This document shows positions 50,549-63,980 of a stretch of 64,000 nt of DNA, piece after piece. Origin of the DNA: Anabas testudineus (Eukaryota; Chordata; Actinopteri; Anabantiformes; Anabantidae). How positions within the stretch are numbered: the first letter of the stretch is position 1; every line of letters begins with the position of its first letter. The notes below the pieces were generated by a model that saw only the letters and a program-made list of their open reading frames with translations, was not told the origin of the DNA and searched no databases. Both the position numbers and the translations under genes were made by a program. The stretch covers positions 5,642,001-5,706,000 of the forward strand of contig NC_046618.1 in the NCBI RefSeq assembly GCF_900324465.2, read 5' to 3'.

Positions 50549-53500
50549 CTTTAAATGGATAAAATATTTTTTTATTATTGACATATTCAAAAAAAGCACT
50601 ACATCATACACTATTCAAGTCATAATTAACCACACACTCTCTCCCCATTACTGTGGACTTTGCTTTGGGAGTGCCTTATACTGCACAAATACACGAGTGA
50701 CAAAGATATTCACACAAGATTATTGATCATTCTGCAGATTAGAATGCACATGTTGATAATCTAAGGGTGTTTTTTGTCATTCATATTGAAACTGATCGGA
50801 CGGACTGTTTCTCTCAAGACAATTTGATAAGAAAAATAGTGTCAACAATATATTTAACAAAACCTGACTGTTTCTGGGTCCTGGGGCTGTTTTGTGCATG
50901 CTATCCCAATGTCATGGCTTACTGAAACCCATGAACAGAACTCAGCTATAGTGACTTGAAAAGCCTTCTATGAAACAGGACTACCATTGTCTTTTTTATA
51001 GCAGACATTTGGACTTGTAACAGAAAATGTACAGGTGGATTGGAACTATTGAAACTAAATGATATGCAGTAATTACTGTTAATTACCAGTAATTTTTAAT
51101 CAAAAAAGTGAAAATGCCATATGTGGAAAAAAAATACAGCTTCAGCCCTGCTTGCATGTTGATGGGTTTCAGCTGTGCCAGTGACAAGTTCAAGTTACAA
51201 TACATTATCTGAGAGCTATTTACATTTTATTTTTACATACACTACATTTGTTTAGCTACTTACTTTGTATATTGTTTTAGTGGATATTTTAATATCAGTT
51301 GCACTGTGTTAAAAAATGCAAGAAAGAGGTATAAAATCTATACTAGCCAATCTGATATGTGCACTGATGAACATATTTAATAAACACCAATTTATGTGCA
51401 TCATTAAGCTGAATTATCAGTGAACCAGGGATCATGACTGAGTACCCGTTGAGGTGGATCACTGATACAGACAAATTAGACTTAGACAGAGACTGGGGGA
51501 TTCCACTGCAAACTCACACCAGACTCCCCTTAAATAATGAGCTCCTCCTCTAAAAAACCTTCATGTGTTTATCTTTCTGATTCAGTGACTCTAAAGAAGC
51601 AACACTGATAAATTATTCTGACTCTGAGTGTGGGACATACTCTGGTAGATATATAATATATATTATATTAAGATACAGACGTTGTTTCTATTGTGTGATC
51701 GCAGATAGAAAACACAGTAACTCAAGCAGTTCTGGGTTAGCCCTTTAAGAGGCTCCTTTATCACATCCGATAATGCTTTCCACATGTTGTCATGTTGTGC
51801 AATAGTTCTTTCAGAAAATGACATGCTGGATGAAAACAGCAAACAATTCCAGCATATCTTACCTGACCAGAAGTCAACCGTCTGCTGTAGAGCTCTGGCT
51901 TCTGTTGTAACCAAGCAGCAAAGTCATAGCACTTAGGAAGAAGGAGCTGAAGGGGCCTTGAAGAAGATAAAGAGAAGTGTACTCTGTGTCAACAAAGCAT
52001 ATAAACTTTTCCCTTCTTGAGACTGGTGCACTGAAGCCAGTGGTTGACAAATCACAGCAGAGCTACTATGTGGTTGTTCAAACGCGTTTGTGGTGTTCTC
52101 ACGCCTCCACACAGAAGCAAATAGATGATAATGTTCGCATGGACACAGACTTGAGTCAACATAGTCACACCCATACATTTGAGCTGATGACATATGTCCA
52201 GACATAAAAGAACAACAAACTGCACAACAATTGTCAATAACCCAATGTTTTTTTTTTTTAGGTTTTTCTGTTTTATTTTTATTATGTCCTTGATCGCCGG
52301 TCACCTGCTATCATCCAGACTTGACACCAAACATCTATTTAGATTAATCTGTGAATGTTGGAGCGATAAATTCTGGTGTTTGCTGTCCTATCATGTTTAC
52401 TCTTTCCCGCACATCTCATTATGTACACAAACTGTCGATAACTTCCATGTACAACTACTTTTTTGTTGATTAAGTGACTTCAATCCATGCATTTACTGGA
52501 CATTCGTGCAATAAGGAAAGAAACAGAAACAGTCTGATGCTGAGAAAACACAGCGGATTGTGCACAGCAGTCAGAAACTTAAAGGCTGAAAACTTGAATT
52601 TCAGATGTTAACAGGAAAGGCCTTTGCTAAGATGGAATGCCAAACATTCGCTGGGATGGTGGGTCCAACAGCACAGCTGGGATTAGAACTCCTTATATAG
52701 CTTTAGACATACGAAAAGCTCATCAGGACAACCACAAACAACAACAACAAGTCCAACATCTGCATTTCCTGTACAATAATACACATATATGCTGCATACT
52801 CAAAACAACTGGCTTTAAGTTTGGATAAATCAGACGTGTTTCCTATCAGGAAGTGCCAACAGAAATAGAGCAGGACAAAGGCAAGACCAGCATTGTGTTT
52901 GTTGTGTTATAGCTCAGAGTGGCACGCACAAAATATATACGTCAATAGCCTGGTTAAGCCAGTTATACAGAGGAAACTTCCCAATACAGATAACAGATAA
53001 CTTCATGTCAACTAACAGAAGTGCTGTAGCTATTTCTAAAGTGAGTTTTCGCTGTGTTAAGGAAAGCTTTAAATAACTATCCCCGGTGTTTAACATGAAA
53101 CTGTGAGCTGAGGACTCGGTGGATAAAATGTATAGGTATTACTGATACACATGATCCAGTGGATGAAGGTGAACTGTAGTAAAAACAGCTGGAGAGCACA
53201 ATTAACATCTAAGTTAAAAGATTAGATTCAAGTTATACAAATCACACCACAGATAGTCGATTAGACGGAGAAATGTTAATATAGATTATTTTACGGCTAT
53301 GAAATCTAAATAGTCTTTGAGCATAAGCTAATTCACTGAGCTATGATTATGTAGTGATTCCCCATAAAGACATTTCCCATTAAAATCAGTCTTTCCCAGT
53401 GTGAAATTTACACCCAGCGCCTGTGTTTCCGTTTGCTCACCTAAAACACCACGTATCGTGCACAGTACCCGGTCCAATCTAGCAAAGGACAGAGTTGGCC

Positions 53501-53736
53501 TGCTCACAACAGGAATACATTTAGTGCACCAGTATTGCCCGAGTATCATATATTCAAGGCAAATGTGAAGTTCAAGCAGTCTACAAAGTGCGGAGACTTT
53601 AGATAAGATGAGAGCGCAACAGCTTGCTGGCTAGCAACCAACAAGCTAACAACTGAAGAAGCTGGACTCGCAAAATGGTAACAGTCACTGGACCTGTGTT
53701 TCTGTCCCCGTTTGATCCGAACTGGAGACAACTCAC
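50549..53736 (-). other. 5' UTR introns of KIAA1671
   Basis: Apart from the probable non-coding exon at 51863-51946, this stretch shows no exon. It has an AT-alternating tract near 51650-51668 and a T run near 52249. Confidence 0.55.
51863..51946 (-). other. Probable 5' UTR exon of KIAA1671
   Basis: The acceptor CCCCTTCAG|CTCC (51946; CTTCTTCAAG is an alternative a few bases up) and the donor GGTCAG|GTAAGA (51863) bound an 84-base segment. It would join to the acceptor at 50548, 15 bases above the KIAA1671 start codon. Confidence 0.5.
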
Positions 53737-54020
53737 CAAATGAGAAAGTCCGTGCTGCTCTTCACTTGTCGAAACAACTTCAAGTACAACGTTTGAGTTA
53801 ACTTAGCAAAAAATAATGACGAAACGTGACCACTGGTTAATACGGGGACTAGCAGGACAGCTAACTTAGCTGGGTTACTTAGCTAGCCAACTGGCTGGCT
53901 GTCCCGTGTCAGGTTGCAGTGTTGTTGACAGGATCGACTAGACGCTGAACGAGCTGCCGGACTGGTTAGCAGCTCCGCCAGCGTCAAGCGAGGCAGCGCG
54001 ACACGCCTGTTCCGGTTCTC
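53737..54020 (-). promoter_or_regulatory. kiaa1671: Probable distal promoter and first exon of KIAA1671
   Basis: A GC-richer, CpG-containing block with a donor CATTTG|GTGAGT at 53737. It is the first such block upstream of the KIAA1671 coding start and has no TATA box. The assignment to this gene rests on strand and position only. Confidence 0.5.
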
Positions 54021-54688
54021 ACTTTCAAAATAATAACCTAAGTTATTATCGGTTTAAGAGGTTTTAGATTTAAACAGATGTTATACGAATAGAAAAATGG
54101 ACATGATAATGTACGTGATCATTCTCGGGTGAGTAAGTAACGTACCAATAGGGGCAACTTATATATATCACTCTGACTTCCGGTCAACGTTAAGCTAAAT
54201 GAGAGCAACTTGACGTGTCAGTAGTTTGATCCTAAACTGCAGGGATAATGTGATTGGGCCAGAATGATCCCATCCCAGCCATGTTGTCTATCTGCTCATT
54301 TTCTAATTGAAAGTTATTGCCAGATTTAAAAACTACATTAAATTAGATTATTGCTAATTGTATGTCTGTATGAAATGAACAAGCAGATCATATAATTAGT
54401 GTAGTTCAGTATCGTGGTGGAGTTCATTAACGTCTGAATCTCTTACTAGCACTGTGAACATACAAAATATTAGTCCTGCAGCTAAGAAAAACTGATAACT
54501 TGACTGTACTATACTACTTCTACCTGGTAAGACAGCCCTCAGGTGGAGAACAGTAAATACTGCATCTCTATGACACCAGCCACTGTGCTACTTTGGTGGC
54601 TAGTGTTTGACCTTTGAAAACATTAAAGCATTGACTTTGACTTGAACCATCAACAGAATGCAACAAGTTCCTTGATTGTGCATAATTG
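54021..54688. other. Intergenic region between KIAA1671 and rnf10
   Basis: Short spacer between the KIAA1671 5' end and the rnf10 3' end. No exon, RNA gene or repeat recognised. Confidence 0.55.
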
Positions 54689-54694
54689 TTTATT
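54689..54694 (-). terminator. Candidate poly(A) signal of rnf10
   Basis: AATAAA on the minus strand, giving a 3' UTR of about 1 kb with no coding exon. Confidence 0.5.
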
Positions 54695-55701
54695 AATTGC
54701 AACAGACTAGTAACATTAACTAGCCTATAAACTTGTTCAAAATTAAATGTGAATATAGAACCTCAAAAAAAAAGAAAAGAAAAAAAAAAAGTTCAATCCA
54801 CTTTTCTTCAGGTTTCACAAGCATTCCTTAAATGTCAGCGATTCTCCAACATCACACATTTCCAACACTGAAATTAAACTGGGGAAGTTGTGTTGTTAGA
54901 AAACATTCTACAACAAAAGATGACAGAGGAGAAACTGAATGCAAAAAAAGTGCGTATTTATCGTTTAACCAGGCAGAATATACTAGAATGCTGCTCAAAC
55001 AGATCTAATCTCTTTAATACAATACTGTGTTTCCACTTCCTTACAATGATATTATGCATTGATGTTGTTATGGAATATTAGGACAGATGTCACTACAGGA
55101 AGCCCCAGAATCCATCCTATTGAAGGGTTTTGAAGTACCAAATTATTACCTGATGATGAACACTGAATAAATGTTTTCATCATTTTCAAGGTTCAAGTCG
55201 AGTTGATAATGTCTGAGCACTGAGTATCCTGGAAAGAGTCAAAGGTGCAATGGACCTGCAGCTGGCTGACTGCTTCTCTAATATAAACCACCCATCTCTT
55301 ATCCACATTACTCATGAACATGACCATCACAAAACCACTTGATGTAAGTCAGGTATCTTGGAAGCAATGAAAAGCCTGACGTACACATAAAGCAGCTTCT
55401 TATATTCCTTGTTTTACTCAGCTTTCAAACTAAATGTAACCCTCAAGGCTTTCATTGTGTGAAAGGGGGTTGCTGCAAAGCTCTTATCTAGCTGTATTAA
55501 TGTAAATCAAACAAATCACATAACACCTCAATGCTGGATCAAGCCTATGGAACAAGGACTAAAGCAGCATGAACTTTGGCTACATACTAAAACCTATTTC
55601 CATCATTTAAAGTTCCAAGAAAGGTCTGCATGGAAGTAAAAACACAAGCAGAGGGAAGATGGATTCAAGAAAGTGTGTAATTAATTGAACTTCAGTGTTG
55701 T

Positions 55702-58700
55702 CTATTTTGTGTGAACCATAGATGTGCTGAACAGAAGCTTCTGCTTTTTCTTTTTCTTCTTTCCTCCTCTTTCATCTGAAACAAAAAACACAAAGTATGA
55801 ATTCAATTCTAAGAACAACCGTTGGCTTTAGACGAAAGAAGCATTTTTCTTAACTATAACACAGTGAATATAGACTTAATAGGTTCCAGACCTGGCTCAA
55901 CCACAGGTTGGGGAGGAGAAGCTGGACCGTTGTCCAGCTGCAGAAGTGCCTTCTCAAAAGCCTGGCTGAAGGAGTTCTGGAAGCTGGGCACTGGGACACG
56001 GTCTGACCCGTCACTCTCTCCATCACTGTCTGCTGCGGGGGGAGCTAACAGCTTATCTGTATGGCACAAAACAATTCTAACGTTATGAGGCCTCCAGGGA
56101 TTTTGACTGTTCAACAGCTGTAAGACCGGTTTTACAGGAAATAATACACAAAGCTCTAGTAATTTAACCCACTCACCTGCAAGTACAAAGAGGTTTCTGA
56201 TAATCTTCACCCCACTATACATGTATAATTTAAACAAGTTTTTGGTAGAGTTTTTTCTTGAGCCAAACTGATTAACCTGGCAAAAAGGGCTGTGACTGAG
56301 GAGGTGATAAGATCCCAAGAGTCATTCTAACAGAGGTTCATATGTCCTCTGCACAAATGGCAGAACCTGCCACAAGGAGGACTTTTTGGCAAGAACACAA
56401 AACTCTGTCTCTGTTGATGAACAGAAATTTTTTATCAACTGGCTAATGCCAACCGTCACTTTGTCATTATGAGTTACTGAACAGAGCATGATTTGTATAC
56501 ACAGTATGTATACCAGTATACAAAAAGTGAAGCAGGTTCTATACTTTCCAAAGTCAATTAAACTTAAAATTAATCCTCATTTCCACTAAAAGCTATATGA
56601 CCAAACCACATGGCACCACAAAGTACACTGACAATCTTGCTATTAAGTGTTTCAGTGAATCCTCTTAACTGCTGCAGGTCCTGACCACAAACCAGTATGC
56701 ACTACTGTTTATTGGGATGTTATTAAAACAATTAAACCGTGTACATTTATGTGATTCATGCAGGTATTAGAATGTAAACAAATGAGTTCACTGGATATTA
56801 ATTCCACCTTTTCAACTGAGACAAAGGAAGGGTAAAATTAAATATAACATTACTGCACACATTTGATAAAATATTGAACAGAGACAATACTAAATGTATT
56901 ATCTAAATCATTTAAAATTTCAAAACTGTGTGATGTCTGTCAAACACTTTACAAGTGACAACAAAATCTGCAGTCTTGCACTACCTTTCTTTGGAGTGAT
57001 CCTGGGCCCAGCATCAACTCTGGCTTTCCCATCTCTTAGCATCTACATAAGAAAGTCAGGGTTTCACCTGGTCAAATATGTATAGTATGCGCTACAACAT
57101 TAGCACTGCACTTATGTTTTAACCTTGTAGCAAGGGTAGTTACAATCAACAGACGTGTATGTATTTGCCATACACACCTGTGCAAAGGACATGCAGTGGG
57201 AGTCTTCCTCCACACTACCCACAGTGGGGGAAGGGCTTTGCCCATTCAGACTCGGGAATCTCATCCCATCTAGGACAGCAGAAAAGAGCAATGACACAGC
57301 TGACAGCTGATGAGAGTGAAAATATGGAACAGTACATGTCAGAAGAACAAGCTTACCAGAGGAGGGACTGGTGCTGAGGGGTGATGGAGGGAGAAAAGTG
57401 ACATCAGGCTGAATAGGAGGACTGCTGTTGTGGGGTGGAGAGCCGAATGCTGGGAAATGGTGAAGGTTCTCGAGTCCAATATGCACCTCAGGATCTGTGG
57501 GGACACAAGTTCAAATATTTTGTCATGGAGCTGCGAAGTTGTATCCATTTTCCCAGACAAATAGTTTTTAGCTGTCATTATTTAAGTGCTCAGCTGTACT
57601 TACATTTCCCCTGCTTCTTGTTTTCCTCAATTTCAATTCGTTTCTCTCTGCGCTTCTCATCTCTCGCTTTCTTCTGCCTCAGGTGTTTTCTTTTCTCCAG
57701 GTCATCTAAAGGTTTGTTGAGAAAACTGAAATGAAATGTCTGATACAACAGCAAATTCACATCCCTTAACTGGAAAAATGGTTCTAACCTGCAAAGGTGT
57801 CCAGAGTTTCTTGGGACAGGATTGGTGGCTGCAGAGCTAACTCACAGATGCTGAACTCGCATGTGAGCGGCAGATGAGCCAAGTAGCGATGCCGACGGCG
57901 AATCTCCTGCAGCGGAAATGCAGATATCATCAACAACTGACTTTAGCATTTTGTGAAATGTTTCAATTTAGGTTTAAACTTTACAAAAATTGTTACATGC
58001 TGTGATCAGTGTTTCTTTGTTTGCTGACCTCAGTGACTGTGTGTCCCACTACCTCTACCACTGTGGCAGTAATCGAGTTAGGACTGGCCTCCAAGCTGCC
58101 ATATTCACGCAACAGACAGCGTACATTCACGGGATGCAGGAACATCTGCTGGCAGTCATCCGCTGGAGGGAGAAACATAGGAAAGAGAACAAAAGGTGAT
58201 GAGATACAGGTCGAGTCAACATCGAAACTTAAATGTAAAAGGACATAAAACTAACAGCCAAGAGTAAAGACAAACATGGATCCTGAACTTTAATGGCCAG
58301 ACTCCAGAGAGTCCTTCAACATTTCTATGACTACTGTGTACAGGGCAGCCACATTTGAAGGTTTTTAATGTTACTTAACAGGGTCACTCCATGTTTTGCT
58401 TTACTCATTCTCTTTACAGATTTCTAAAAGTAACTTCTTCATTATAGCAGCCAAGCTAAAACCATCTTCATCTGAGTTTGTAGGAAACCCCACAAAAGGC
58501 TGGATAGCAAGGGAATTACCCACCTTGATAGAAATAGTAGTAGGGTCCATGCACCACACTGGCTGAGGGACGGCCTGGCTGTGACTGACTGGCAGGGGTT
58601 TCCCCATCAAGCTGAGGCTTTGGAGCAGCATCCACCATCGCCTCTGGAGGCTCCTCCAACACACACTGCATAATGTCTTCAGCGATCTCTGGCAGCTCTG

Positions 58701-61700
58701 CAGCTGTGTCCTCTGGGAGCTCCGCCACTTCATCATCAAATGCAGAGGAGTACTGCAGCACAGGCTAGAAAGGATAGAAACACCTCTTGGTGAGCATAGG
58801 TTGAACCAGGTACACCACATAAAAGTAGAAAAAACCCAAGTAAAACACAGTATGATCCCAACACCTTTAGATACATTATACACAAAAAGGTTGCAACAAT
58901 AATACATTTCAGACTCACCCTGGTACAGCTGATGTTAGTCACCACTTCCTCCACAGGAGAAGAAGGTTCTTCCAGAGTCAGAGAAGACAGGTCAAGGCTG
59001 TCTCCTGCATTTCCTTTGTGCTGCTTTAGAAGCATTTCCTCTTGTTCCTTAATCACGAACACATACAAACAGAATGTTAAATGTGTAGGTTTCTTTAGTT
59101 TTATTTTGTGTACATCCACAGGGAGACTAGCAGTAAAAAATGCAATCATTCTACATTCAGTGACACTGTAAATACCCACTTGTCAGCTATTACCAATGTA
59201 TTTGCAGTATTTCTGTTCATTCCTGATTGATGATATGCATTTAGATGTACTCCCATCATAGAATCATGTTTCTTCACTTTGTACTGTTTATTATGTATTT
59301 ATGAATACAGGTAAAATAACCTAATTGCTTGGCATGTAGTTTTAGTTACCTGCAAAAGACAAAGGGCGCTCTGGATGAAGCAGCCATGGGCGTCCTGTTC
59401 CTGGCTAAGTTGAGTCTGCAGGACCACCTTCTCCTCTGCTACCAGGCTCAGGACCTGTTCCGGAGAGGTCAGCAGCAGCTTGGAGTAGGGGCTAAGACAC
59501 ATGTCTAAAAAACAGACATTAACACAGGTTTAATGTAGTGCACAGGTAGCCTACTGGTTAGTGCACAGCCACAGAAAAGCAATGTCTGCAGTTTGAGTCT
59601 GGTTGGGGACATTTGACGTACATCCTTTGTCAAACTATATAATAAAGGCTAAAATGCAAAAAAAATTATCTTTCTCAAAAAAAGCCAAAGGGTTTAATGA
59701 CAATGCAAAGATAAATATATAAATAATCCTGTCACATTATTTACTTGTTGATTGGTCAATACCTTAAGTGTGTATAATATGCTCTTGTACATCAACTCTT
59801 TTGAAATTTAAAAATGTCTAAATAAATCAACAAAGCTGCTTTTCTTTACCTCCAAAGCGAACAGGCTCCTCCACCTTTACCCAATGAGAACTAGGCATGG
59901 CCACCAAAGACCCCTTTTCCCTCCGCATCAGCCGCATGGTGATTACATCACCAACAGCATACTGCCTGGTCTCCATGGCAACCACACTGCAACAAAATAT
60001 AAAATGATAAGAAGCTGCCAAAATAACTTTACTCAAAAGATAATCTGTTCAAATTCTTCTGTCTTTTGTCATTTAGCTTTTTCTTCTTAATGATGAAATT
60101 AATTGAAATTAGCCCAAAACTATCTGGATCTGTGTGGAAGTGTGGAAGAAGTGCAACTCTCTCATTTGTCATTTACCTCTTAAGGTCTGCAGTGTGCACG
60201 GCCTCATAGCAAATGGGGCACTTGGACCAGCTCTTATCACTAAGAGACAGATAGTGCAGCATACACGGCCAGCAGAAGATGTGGCCGCACCGGGTGATTC
60301 GGGCTGCCACAGGGGGGTAGAGGCAGATGGGACAAGATGGCACCTCATGGCTGTAGATGCGCTGCAGAAATACACAAATGGATTGTGATTAAGTGCTTCA
60401 AAATGCCAATTAATTTATTCCTTACGTTTATGTACTGGTAGCACAGCTCAATAGCACTCACCACTTGCTGCACACAGTCCCAGTTAACCAGAGTGTCTGG
60501 ATCAGTGAAGTGAGCCTTGTAGTCCTGGTCATCAGTCACAACAAACTGGCAACTGAAAAACACAAAAATGAGATGACTCCCATCATGCAGCCTCTGTATT
60601 TAATATTTTCAACAGTCTAAGGAGGTGCTTACTTGGCCTGCAGAAAAAGCTCCTTGTTGAAGGGCTTATGCTTATGGCCCCATTTATTTCGGCGGCCCCA
60701 ACAGGAGTGGCCTCCATCGCCAACACCACCATTACCTCCACGAGGTTCAAAAGTGAAGTTCAACAGGTGGTTCAAGCTTATTTTTTTCGGTCCAGAAAAC
60801 TGAGCCGGGCTAAACTCGGCCCGGCGCGTCTCTGCTACCTGGAGAGGCAGAGGTGGACAGAAATGTAGAGAGTAAATTTTAGTTTTCATAATTACTCACA
60901 CTGCTGAAATGCTTTTTCACATTAAATACAACAAAGTCCTTTGAGAGAGAAAAAAAAAAAACCCAACCTCCTCACGTCGTCCTCCACCTGTAACTCCATT
61001 CTGTCGTCCTCCACCTCTCTGAGGGGGTCTCTTGTCAAAATTCTTGCTTTTCTGTGAATTGGTGCGACGAGGGCCTGCGAAATTGTCGGTTTTAGGAAAG
61101 GAGGGCTCACGCTTGCGGTTGTACCGCTTGGAACCTCCATTATTTTTACCTTCTGAAATAAAAAAAAATAAAAAAGTGTTAGCTACAAGAACCCATGAGT
61201 ATCGTGATTTAATACAAGCATCTTCATTGTGCAGATGTGTATTGCGGGTTGTTAGCCAGAAATAGGTAAGTCTGCCTTTGCATGACTTTTTTACACAACT
61301 TTCAAATTTTGCTCTCTGCAATTTCACTCCATCTGGTGGGACTGGTGTCGCACATAAAGCTTTTATTTGTAGATTTCAATTTAATCCATATTAATACAGA
61401 CACTAGTTTCAAGTAGGGGTGTTCACCCTTAGTTAAAAACAAAAACAAAACAAAACAACAACAACTTCACCACACCATTATGAATTAAAGTCTGTAAAAG
61501 TAAAGGAATATGATTTTAGTGGTATGTTAGAGATAAACTTACAAGGAAAAAAATGCACCAGGTTAATATAGTTAAAAACTACCTTTATAAGCACTCAGGG
61601 ACTGCACGTTTGGATATGTGAATTGTGTTGGCACGGGAATGACCCAAACAGTTGGAGAGTAAAACTTTTTAAAGCAGCATCATTTTATCGTTGAAGTGTC

Positions 61701-62088
61701 TACGTCTCTGCACAAATACAGGGGAAATAACAAATACGGCGCTTTGTGCTAACACCAGCTGCACTTCAGACTGCTGCTGGGTCAAAGGGTTTGACAGCGA
61801 CGTCAGCCGTACCAGAAAAACAACCTCTGCGCTACTGCTAGGCCCCAGCAGGCCACACGGCGTGTTTAGCTCCGAGAGCTGCCAGCAGTGAGAGATATTA
61901 CTGTTGTTCAGGGGGCTCCCACCTGTCTTGGGTTTAGATTCGCCCGCTGCTGGACCTGTGGAGCTGGAACGGGGCGGAACCTTGGTGCTGGTGCTGCTGT
62001 TGGGGTTTTTCTCCATGTCTGTCTCCGTGTAGTGAGCGGTGCAGAGGCCGAGCTCCGGGCAGAGAGCCGTCGAGCTCTTTAGCATCAA
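55702..62088 (-). CDS. rnf10: RING finger protein 10
   Basis: Seventeen coding exons: 61923-62088, 60968-61152, 60633-60838, 60462-60552, 60177-60361, 59850-59986, 59350-59504, 58919-59047, 58524-58764, 58029-58162, 57789-57906, 57604-57705, 57357-57494, 57178-57269, 56985-57042, 55892-56056, 55702-55775. They total 792 codons (human protein 811). Landmarks: [33 protein letters not shown], then a C3HC4 RING ([17 protein letters not shown]) in exon 60177-60361, [19 protein letters not shown], and the end [15 protein letters not shown] Lys/Arg/Glu helix lies before [12 protein letters not shown]. The family is a RING ubiquitin ligase, reported to act on ribosomal proteins of stalled 40S subunits and as a neuronal synapse-to-nucleus messenger. 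The next gene pop5 is also its neighbour in human. Confidence 0.96.
59528..59668 (+). mobile_element. tRNA-derived SINE in an rnf10 intron
   Basis: The box-A region (GTAGCCTACTGGTTAGTGCA, about 59547-59566), a box-B-like GTTTGAGTCTGG and the end AATAAAGGCTAAAATGC plus an A run match the general layout of a common fish SINE that ends in AATAAAGGCAAAAATGC. It is on the plus strand, opposite to rnf10, between exons 59350-59504 and 59850-59986. The copy looks shortened internally. Confidence 0.65.
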
Positions 62089-62470
62089 ACAGAAAAACGA
62101 AAAGGGAAAGCGGACTGCTCTGAGTGCGGGTCAGGCGACGAAGGCCCTGATTCATTTCTGTCAAACGCGGAGACCCCATCACGGCGACATCTTGACAATA
62201 AAACAAATCCGAGAAAAAAACAGAGACACGATTTCGGCGTCTCAAGTTAAACTGGCTGTTGGAAGTGAGAACGAAGGCTCGCCACGCGGGGCCAAGACCC
62301 CCTGATTTAAGTCTTTTTCTCGCTAAGGAAAACAGTGTGGCCTTAACAAGGCGTTCAATGTTTTCCAAAAGCTGGAAAACGCGTCAATGCAAAGATTTTG
62401 ACCTAAAAAATATATCCGTTACAGCGAGCTTGCACTAATGGCGACGGGTCGCCAGACAAGAACCCGAGAG
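62089..62470 (-). promoter_or_regulatory. rnf10: CpG-rich 5' UTR and promoter of rnf10
   Basis: This stretch and the first coding exon are richer in CG dinucleotides than the surroundings, with no TATA box, as for a housekeeping promoter. Transcription starts are not defined. Confidence 0.55.
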
Positions 62471-63213
62471 ACCCGGATGTTTCTTATACTGCCTGCAATC
62501 TGTTTGGTACACAGAGCCAGCTAGGGATTGTGGGATATGTAGTACTTAAGGCACTTTGACAGCTTCTCTTTAAGTTTACTATTTCTGAGTAAAATTTGTC
62601 TTTCTCCCAGCCTTTTAGTGAACCAGTTCCAATAATGTTAAGGTTTAAGCTATACCAGCTGACAGTAGAAAAGAATATTAAATAAAACCCTTTACACCGC
62701 TGCATACAACAAATTCTGTGAAAGTTATTTTTAAGGGAACCAAACAAATGTATGAGGTTCAAGAACAGTTCTTTAATTTACAAACAAAATACAGAAAGGT
62801 GCAATACACAGTATAAAAATAAACTCATTAAAACAAACTCTGTTTCTTAAGAAACAGTCATTGTCTTATTCAGTATCAGTATCTTATTCAGAATAAACAT
62901 TAGCTGTTAGAAAGATCAAACGTGATTTTAGTTTTAAAAGATTTATAGTGACTACTCAGCCAACAGAAAGTATTTATTTGACAAAAATAAAGTACTGTGT
63001 CCCTCTATAGAAAGACAAAGTCAGACCATTTCCTTTGGTAAGAAATGCAGTGAACATCTGAACTAAACCATGGTTCCTCAAAGATGGCTGTACAGTAAAA
63101 TTATCCAAATGCTTCATCCTTTTTATCAGTCCTGTAGCAAAAAAGTCAAAACCAAACATCCAATGACAATCACACAGCTGCCGCCTTTTACTGCAGTATG
63201 GTACAGTATTAAA
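62471..63213. other. Spacer between rnf10 and pop5, including the pop5 3' UTR
   Basis: AT-rich. A minus-strand AATAAA at 62973-62978 could end pop5 about 240 bases past its stop. No exon recognised. Confidence 0.5.
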
Positions 63214-63980
63214 TTACTCTTCTTCGTCTTCCTCACTCTCTGTTTCATCTTGAAATGTTTCCTTGTTTTGTCTTGTCAGAGAGCAGTTCAGAATTGCTTT
63301 TCGAACCTCTTGTCTTTCTTCTGAAAATGAAAAAGAGTAATAATAGCAAAATAGCATTTTTCTTTCATCTTTCATTTAGTCTGCCGGTCTTCAGTAAAGT
63401 ATATAGTCTGAAATATGTAATTCTGAGGGAAAGTCCAATTAAATGCTGCTTCAAAAGACCACATACAGTAAGATTACTCCTTTTCACGTTTAGTGAATAT
63501 TAGGATTTTATTACTTAATAGTTCAAAAAACAAATGAGAAAATAATAAAAGGGCATCAAGTGACTACTATATAGAGTTACAAATAATATCAAATAGCATT
63601 CAATGAAATCCCTTACCTTCGTTTTTACATTTAGGGAGCATTCGATGGAGCTGCTGGGTGTTGTATCGGACCAGAAACTTCTGACATGTTCTAATGGTTC
63701 CTAGAAAAAAACAAAACACTGCAGTTAATGGCATAATTAATATGTATAATATTATATAATTCATATTAATTTAAGATTGTTAAAATGTATTTCCCACTCA
63801 TTATGGAATATTTGCTGGTGCTCGTCTTACCTCCCACATGCAAACAGTTCAGAAAACATGGGATGTTTTGCCCACGACTTTCAACACTGGTAATAAAAGG
63901 CAATGCAGACCAGAGGAGTTTGTAACATCTTTTGGGGAAACGCAGGAATACTATTCCAGTGTGGGCGTTCAGATATTTAA
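63214..63980 (-). CDS. pop5: Ribonuclease P/MRP subunit POP5 (partial, 5' end off the window)
   Basis: Three exons are seen: 63831-63980, 63617-63700, 63214-63320, joined in frame. The product reads KYLNAHTGIVFLRFPKRC, then WSALPFITSVESRGQNIPCF, then LHVGGTIRTCQKFLVRYN, all hallmarks of POP5, and ends in an acidic tail (ETESEEDEEE). POP5 is a protein subunit of RNase P and RNase MRP, acting in the nucleus and nucleolus on pre-tRNA and pre-rRNA. The acceptor TTTTTTAG|TTAAATATC starts the first visible exon at 63980. The missing N-terminal part (roughly the first 55-60 residues by comparison with human) must lie beyond 64000. Confidence 0.93.

Noticed and set aside
52637-52828. A tRNA-like stretch with GGGATTAGAACTCC
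   Set aside because: No matching A box or cloverleaf could be built by eye; probably chance.
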